From Brachionus koreanus (Eukaryota > Rotifera > Eurotatoria > Ploima > Brachionidae): a DNA stretch of 64,000 nt. Numbering within the stretch: position 1 is the first letter of the stretch; each line of letters opens with the position of its first letter. A program made the translations under genes and the position numbers. Positions 57,488-64,000 of this stretch are shown here, piece by piece. Where the stretch lies: the NCBI GenBank assembly GCA_016987375.1, contig PJRA01000011.1, forward strand, positions 440,911-504,910, in the 5' to 3' direction. The notes beneath the pieces were generated by a model that saw only the letters and a list, made by a program, of their open reading frames with translations, was not told where the DNA came from and ran no database searches.

Positions 57488-58532
57488 TTAGAAATATTGG
57501 TCAAATTCCTGCTTCCATTTAGAAAGCAAATATTTCCAATAGTTGGCTCGAATGGTGTCGTATTTTTGAGCTAACAAATTCAAATATTGAATCGATTGCT
57601 GCACAAACTCCTTAACTGCATTTGCATCAGAATTTTTTTTCTCAATAGCTCTGGTCCAGTTATAGTCAATTTTGAATGAAATTAAAAAAGGTGACAATTC
57701 GTCCTCTTTATTGCTCTCTAGTTTTAGATTACAGAAATGACAGACTTTTTCCGGATAACCCCAACCTTCTTTTACCATTAAGTCCACCAGGCCTCTCAAA
57801 TAATTCCAAACACTTTCATTATTTATGTTCAAATTTAGCTTTTCAAAGCAATAATCTACTTCTCGATTCAACACGCTTTCAGAGTGATCAGTATTTATTA
57901 GACAAAAAAACCGATGATTCCAAGCACTGTTGTTTTTGTAGTCCACTGTTATTAAACTGCTAACAAAATCTAATTCCTGGTCCCATAGCGCAAAATTTTT
58001 GTTTACCCATTGTCTATACTGCCATGCATGATAATTTTTCGAGTCTTGCTGTAGAATTTTTTCTGTAAATTCAAGCTCTTTGCTAGGATCCTGTAGGAGT
58101 TCGACCACATTACGTCTATGCTGCCAAACCTGATAGTTTTTAGGATTTTGATCAATTATTTGCGTAACCAGTTTAAGCTCATGATTCAAGTCTTTTCCAA
58201 GTTCTTTGAGTAATATACGTCTGTAAAACCAGACAGTGTAATTAGCCGGATTTAATTTTACCGCTTTGTAAGTCAAGTCAAATGCTCGTTCACTGATTTC
58301 ATTTGCTTTTAAAACAGCACGGAAGTAGCCGAATACATCGTTGAAATTTTCCGTGTAAGCGATCCGGCAAATTTCATTTGTTTCATGGTCCTATACTCAT
58401 GCATTAATTCTTTTATCTTAAACTAAGTTAATTAAGAGCTTATATTACTTGATTTATAGGGTTCAAATCGCTCCACTCATTTTTGTCAATGGCTATCGAA
58501 TCGTAGTCATCAGAACTTTCCGAGTCAGACAT
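57488..58532 (-). CDS. FNTA: Protein farnesyltransferase / geranylgeranyltransferase I alpha subunit
   Basis: Two exons, 58449-58532 and 57488-58390, joined in phase 0 to give 328 residues. The start MSDSESSDDYDSIAIDKNEW leads into WSDLNPINQ, comparable to the human N-terminal WADIDPVPQ. The conserved block FNDVFGYFRAVLKANEISER follows. PPTA repeats follow in order: NPANYTVWFYRRILL, NPKNYQVWQHRRNVV, DSKNYHAWQYRQWV, YKNNSAWNHRFF and NNESVWNYLRG. The alpha subunit pairs with FNTB or PGGT1B to prenylate CaaX proteins such as Ras and Rho in the cytosol. The repeats are intact, so it should be functional. The human-type proline-rich N-terminal tail is absent. The gene is convergent with CLN8. Confidence 0.96.
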
Positions 58533-61500
58533 TTTTACTTTATTTTAAAAAAATTCCAAGTTAAATTTTTAACAATTATAAATACATTGGGTTTAGAGCA
58601 AAATTAAATTTAATTTTGATTTTATTATGAATCAAATTGTCTTAGAAAAATTTTGTTAGAGAAAATAAAGCTAAGCTTATTTTTTATTTAGTTTAGAAAT
58701 AAAAATTTTCGTTTAAGAATTATTTAAAAAAGCCGACAATACTCAGTTTTCAAATGAAACTTTTTTCTAATAAATAGCTAAACATAACCATTCTATTAAT
58801 AGTTATTTTAAATTTAATACATTTTTAAAATATCGGAATAAAAAATTTATTAATAAACCAACTAGTATTATTAAATATTTATTTTATTATTTTTCATTTT
58901 TTACTTTAGTCAATTAGAAATAAATTATTAATTAGGAATTTTATTCAATGCATTCATTGACTTTTTATTTCAAAAAACATATCAATCATAAAATTTTGAA
59001 TCGAATTGAGGTAATGAGAAATTATTTTTTCATTTATTTAGCTTACTATTAAGTTCTTTTTAGTTTTAATAAATCAAATAAATCAAAAACGGATTAGAAA
59101 AATTGCTTATAATTTTTTTTTATCTTCAAAAACATAATTTGAGAAAATAATTGTGTTTATCAAAAAAAATTAATTAAGAAAAAATTCTCGAAGATAAAAT
59201 TAATGAAATATTTGTCTTTTCCATACAAGAACTGCATAAAATCATCAATTCACATTTAAATAAATTTTCAAAACTCTAGAATTTCAAAAATGTTCATTTA
59301 ACTTTCAAAATTGTAGATTTTAAAAGGAAATAATTTTCGTTTACGAGATTCAAAATCACTTAGTGACTAGCGTAAATGGTTTGTGAGCTAAAAAAGAAAT
59401 GATAAAATTTTTCTATCAAAATTTAGAAAAAATTTATTATAAAAGTTAAAAAATAAAGGCAGATTTTATAAAATAAAATTTATTTAGCTATTTAATTTTT
59501 GAATTTAAAAATTTAACTTGATCTAAAATCAACAATGGTCATCTGTTAACTAACGTTTCTTTATTAAATAATTAATACAATTTGTTTTAAAAATTTCTTT
59601 GATTTCAATATCTAAAAAAAATTGAGGTTAATCTGATTTTATTTATTTAAAAAAATTTTAAAACCTTAAAAATGAAATCAAATAAGTGAAAAAAGTTTTA
59701 ATTTTTTTCTCGGTTAGAAGAGCTTATATTTATTCTAGTCCGATCATAAACTTAAAATTAAATCTTTGAACTTGAATCCATTTTATTCAATTATTAAGTT
59801 GAATCCGAAAAAAAGCAACTAATTTAATTAATCTAACTTGTGTATTAATTTAGCAACAATTCGGTTTTGGTAGTTTTAGTTCTTTTTTTTGAGATTTTTG
59901 TTAGCGTTTTTTTTTTAGAAAACAGGGCTTCACTAAAAATTGATTAGTCTGATTTTATATTTTGAAGAGCTATGCTGAGTATTTGCTGATCGACTTGGGA
60001 ACATGTTTTAAGAATCTTGAGTTAATTAAGGGAGAAATTGCTTGTTGAGAGAACTGGTACGGCCCATTAAAATCACGCAATTTCAAAATAATATATTTGT
60101 CGGATTTTTGGCCCAATTTTTATCTAAAGCTCTTTGTAACCAAAGGGTTTTTAATTAAGTTTTAATAGTGATAAGAATTATTTGTTTAGAAGGCAAAAAC
60201 TGCGTATCCGATCAATTTTTATTCAGTTGTTCGGATCTATTAAATCAACGAGCTAGTCTATCTGCTGAGCAGAAAATTATTTTGTCTCGGTCGTCACTCA
60301 TTAAAATAATTTATAAATATGTAAAACGGAAATAGGTTTTTTTTGTATGGAAGCCAAATATTTCAATTAAGAAAATTAAAAATTATAAATTTCTCCTCTT
60401 AAGACATTTGCATAATTCACTCATAGATGATTCGATCGATCAAAGTAATTACAGAACATTCAAATGCAATGTATCAAGTTCAAATCAATTAATATAAGCT
60501 TATTTCTGTTGATTAGTTCAATTTCTGTAATTTATGAGCAAAATTGTTCTGAGCCAAAATTGAAATGAAAAAAAATAAGAGTTTCACCTATTTTAAAATT
60601 TTTTTAATCATTAGACTTTTTCTTCAATTAATAGAGAATTTCTTTTATAATTTAATATTTTTCATCGCCGAATATGGCGTAATTTTTTTTTGAAAATAAA
60701 TATATAAATAATACAGATACTTTAAAAAAGGATGAGAATTTTTTTAAATTTCTAGACAAAGTGTAAAATTGAAATGTTTTATACTTATATAATCAAAAAA
60801 ATAGTGTAAGGCACGTTTTTATTCAAATTTTAATTCATTCAAATAATGAGAATAATTGCAGGATAAATTATTTGAATTAGATTGAAAATGTTTTTAAGTC
60901 TTAGAAAATTAAAAAAATTTCCAAAAGTAAGTTAAAAATATAGAAATTAATATATTTTTTTCGAATTGGAAAAAACCAAAATTTTAGAATTAATTTTCTA
61001 GTTAAATATTTAAACAAAAAAAACATGTTCGTATTTTTTTTAATAACAAAGCATAAAAAGAGAGAAAATGTCTATAGATTCTATATTAGGCTTAGTTAGA
61101 ATTTTTTTAAATGAAAATTTCATTAGATTTTTGTAAGAAAAAATATTAAAAAAATTAACTTTATATTTTACTTGATGATGTTTATTTATTTTCTAAAATT
61201 TTATTTTAATTAAAAAATCAAAGTTAATTTTTTACTAGGGAAACAAAATCTTAAAATATCTGTAAGTTTTTCTTTAAAAAAAAGTTTGGTTCTAGTAAAG
61301 AATTTGAATTAAAATTATTTAAATCAATATTTTTCGATAGAAAATTATTTGCAAAATTCAATTTTTTAAAAAATTAGTTAAATTTAGCATAAAGTTTATC
61401 ATAAAAGCTTTAACACATAAAAATAAACAAAATTAAGCCAATTTTTACTCAACATTAAACCCCAAATGTGCTATTTAGATCAAAGATTCCAAATAAAAAT

Positions 61501-62554
61501 GATATTTTTTTAATTAGAACAGACGAGAAATTCAATTTTGAGTGAATAAATAGAAATTAAATTTATTTTAGTTTAATGAAGATACTAACTCAAGTTGATA
61601 GTATTTTAATTTATGCTTTATGAAAATTTACAATTAACTTCCTCGCAGACATATTTTACATAAAGTTTATGTATCTTTTATTTATCATATTTAAAATCAA
61701 TTTTGATTATCAATAGAAATTATCGTAAAACTATAAATAAATGCTAATAAATAAAATAAAAAACGTTTAATGGCATGATTTATGGCAGAACTTAGTAAAA
61801 CACATATTTTGAATTTTTGTTGTTGTTGTTGTTTTTCTCTTTGAAATTAACTTGAAGAAAAATATTTTCAAGCATATATAAGGCAGAATTCCGATTTTAT
61901 ATTGATTTTTGGTGAGATTTTTTTTCCGAACATTTTAACTCAAATAAAGTCCAGACTTTTATATTTAATTTTAATGAACACTTTAATTAATCAACACCTG
62001 TTTTTAAAAATAAAAAAAGTTTCAAAACTAGTTTTTACTCAAATTCAATTAATTTCAATTAATTCTTAAAAAATAATTTATTTGAAAATTTGCTAGACCA
62101 AATTAGGCATAGATAGTTAACAATAGACAGCTATTCAAGCCTAATTAAAAGATTATTAGCGAGCTTTTATGTCAGTCAAGAGGGTTTATGTACCGACAGC
62201 TAAGAATTTTATATGTCAAAAATTGAAATATCGTATCATTTAGTTTTAATAATTCGGTAAAAGGAATTTTTTGTTTATGACAGTAGCAGTTGATGAAATT
62301 TATGAGAATTATACTTCATTTTAAGTAAACCAAATGGAAGGATTCTAGGCAAAATGAATAATTCATGAATTCATTAACGGTAATAAAAAATAAAAGCTTC
62401 AAAGCTAAAAATTAGATTTTGTCTTAGTATCTAATTAGGAATCGAATTTTACAAAGAACAGTAATGGAATTAAATTAGAGGAAGCGCATTTTTTTAATGA
62501 ATATTAATAAGCTAAAAAAAGAGACTATATTTGAATATTTATTTCGTAGATAAA
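58533..62554. other. 4 kb intergenic region between divergent FNTA and FEZ genes
   Basis: Mostly extremely AT-rich. The stretch at 59920-60300 is less so and could be regulatory or an untranslated 5' exon of the FEZ gene. A short GTT microsatellite lies at about 61816-61831. No coding exon or repeat family was recognised. Confidence 0.5.
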
Positions 62555-62842
62555 ATGCTTTTTGAACCATCGAATAGAAATTATATATCCAAAATGCACT
62601 ATTCAATTGATGATACGGAAGAAGACATACAAGCTCCTATAGCAAATATTGATATTGATGAGTTTATGGACAGTTATTTAAATGATTCAGCTTTGGAAAT
62701 TGCGCCAAATGAAAATAAGCTCAAAAATTGCAAAAGCATGGGAATATCACTAGAAGATTTGGTACAATCATTTGACAAAAACGTCAAAGAGTGTTTGAGA
62801 AATTACAAAAATATTGACATTGGACAGCTGGCTCCTGTACAG
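62555..62842 (+). CDS. FEZ1: FEZ/UNC-76 family protein, N-terminal exon (rest outside window)
   Basis: A 96-codon first exon from the ATG at 62555 to a GT donor at 62843. The N-terminus is acidic (DDTEEDIQAPIANIDIDEFM). The signature SLEDLVQSFDKNVKECLRNY plus GQLAPVQ matches FEZ1/2 (SMEDLVNEFDEKLNVCFRNY ... LAPV). FEZ/UNC-76 proteins are kinesin-1 cargo adaptors needed for axon outgrowth and fasciculation. The coiled-coil C-terminal part is not in the window. If the donor is not used, the frame stops at 62881 after DELINESQ, which would give a truncated 108-residue protein. Splicing is more likely. The symbol follows the family, because FEZ1 and FEZ2 cannot be told apart. Confidence 0.75.
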
Positions 62843-62955
62843 GTTAGATCTCAAGATGAACTAATTAATGAATCACAGTAATTATATATTTAATTAAAAT
62901 TAAACTGAATTTTAAAAAATCTAATCGATTACTTGAATGAAAAATATAATTAACT

Positions 62956-63192
62956 TTAACACTCAAAAACCGGATGACTTTTTTGACCCTTTTATTTAAA
63001 TCTTTTTTAATACTTTTTTTCAATGAAAATAAAATTAGCTTATGGAAAAAATTAAATAATTTTATAATATTTTCTATTTAAGATATGATTGAAAAAAAAA
63101 TTATAAAAAAATGCTTAAATTTATTGAATAAAAAACAAATAAAGGAAGTTACAAAAGGGGTTCAAAAGACCCCTCCGGATTTTGAGTGTTAA
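62956..63192. mobile_element. piggyBac-like MITE, TTAA-flanked, best-preserved copy
   Basis: A 237 bp unit with TTAA at both ends. The left terminus is TTAACACTCAAAAACCGGAT followed by GACTTTTTTGACCC. The right terminus is GGGTTCAAAAGACCCCTCCG followed by GATTTTGAGTGTTAA. The termini are inverted repeats. Its right half is shared with the fragment at 41078-41193. It probably lies in the first intron of the FEZ gene. Confidence 0.85.
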
Positions 63193-63766
63193 GTAACTTT
63201 TCTGATCGTATTTTAGGTTTAAATTTTTATAAAAGCATCTTTTTTAAATGAAAATAACTAGTAAATTTTTATTTCAAGTAAATGCTAAATGCATTTAATT
63301 TGTATTTATTTTTAATTAGCAAAAAGTTCAAACTTCTACTCAAAGAAATGAAAATGGAAAATAAATAAGGCAAAAATAATTTCAATTTTTACTAAGTTTT
63401 CATCAAATTCGTGATTTACTTATTTTTGATTGTCGACAAATTTTAAGCAGTTTACTTGTTGAACTAAGAGTATAAATCTATGACATAAACTCGAATGTTT
63501 ACTTGTTTACTTTAATCTTTTAAAACTGTTTATTGATAATAAATTAAAAATGAGCTGAGAAAGACTATTCCAAATATTAACTTGGTTAGCTATGAAATTA
63601 TATTATTGCATTCAATTATTCACTTCATTTCTAACAATGTACTTATTATTAGTGTTGAATGCGGTCTTTGCGAACCAGTCCAAATAGCGATTTTTACTTT
63701 TTTTTGCGGTCAGCTGAGCGGTCTTAATTTCTGACCGCCTAAAAATACAGCTAACCAAAAAATTTA

Positions 63767-63834
63767 CTATGAATATGGCCAACTAGGATGCGGGTGGTCA
63801 TCGGGCCAATCTCCAAAACGGACTAAATTTTTGT
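63767..63834 (-). CDS. Possible last exon of an unknown minus-strand gene
   Basis: After a good acceptor (TTTTATTTCAG, at 63835-63836) one frame reads KNLVRFGDWPDDHPHPSWPY-S and then a stop (63767-63769). The stretch is GC-rich against the background and has a protein-like, Trp/Pro/His-rich composition. The upstream exon would lie to the right of the window and must end in phase 1. No family was recognised. The following 3' flank holds a GCGGTC palindrome cluster (63708-63738). It would overlap the FEZ gene on the other strand, which is possible but lowers confidence. Confidence 0.35.
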
Positions 63835-64000
63835 CTGAAATAAAATTTTTAAATTTAATTAACTAAATATTATTAAAAAATTTGAAAATATTTAGAATAA
63901 AAAAATATTTAAATAATTTTTATATATTTTTTGAAAAAAAAATTTAACTCAAAAACAACATCTTTTTTATCTAAATAAAAAGCGTTTTTTTTTTAAATTA

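Noticed and set aside
1..64000. CRISPR array, prokaryotic operon or defence system
   Set aside because: No regularly spaced direct repeats, and the genes are spliced animal genes throughout.

Overview
The window is animal nuclear DNA. It is very AT-rich, about three quarters or more A+T by eye. Its genes are split by GT-AG introns, many of only 45-60 bp, and the gene families are animal ones: KIRREL-type Ig adhesion protein, FEZ/UNC-76, NKIRAS, GATAD1, CLN8, PPP1R14, and GH18 proteins with CBM14 domains. A SHIPPO/STPG protein points to motile cilia or flagella, and the GH18/CBM14 pair points to chitin use. A rotifer or another small spiralian fits this best, but that placement is an inference and no species is claimed. 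I rebuilt gene models by hand from open frames, splice sites, phase matching and family similarity. They need transcript support.

Layout. 0-12 kb: two divergently transcribed GH18 chitinase-family genes. The left one is cut by the window edge. The right one is complete, and its catalytic motif is degenerate. Between them is a 5 kb spacer with a 25-base N gap sitting inside a large inverted repeat. The second gene carries a dead mariner in its long intron. 12-15 kb: non-coding, with a MITE that has ~60 bp inverted ends. 15-39 kb: nine genes in a row on the minus strand. In rising coordinate order they are an eight-EF-hand double-calmodulin protein, a calmodulin-like protein, a SHIPPO/STPG protein, a small unknown membrane protein, TPT1 (tRNA 2'-phosphotransferase), EAPP, GATAD1, a PLA2G15/LCAT-type lipase and NKIRAS. 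39-42 kb: a decayed non-LTR reverse transcriptase fragment and a piggyBac-type MITE. 42-55 kb: three plus-strand genes, an 11-exon KIRREL-like receptor, a PPP1R14/CPI-17-type phosphatase inhibitor and CLN8. 57.5-58.5 kb: FNTA (prenyltransferase alpha subunit) on the minus strand. 62.5-64 kb: the first exon of a FEZ homologue and a possible last exon of an unknown minus-strand gene.

The genes are mostly unrelated household or cell-biological functions and do not form one pathway. There are a few local themes: two calcium-sensor genes are neighbours, two chitin-related genes are paired, and PLA2G15 and CLN8 both serve lysosomal lipid or enzyme biology. Intergenic DNA and long introns hold several families of small inverted-repeat elements, the clearest being TTAA-flanked piggyBac-like MITEs. 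I found no prokaryote-type system, no CRISPR and no convincing functional tRNA. The most unusual protein is the octo-EF-hand fusion at 15-20 kb.
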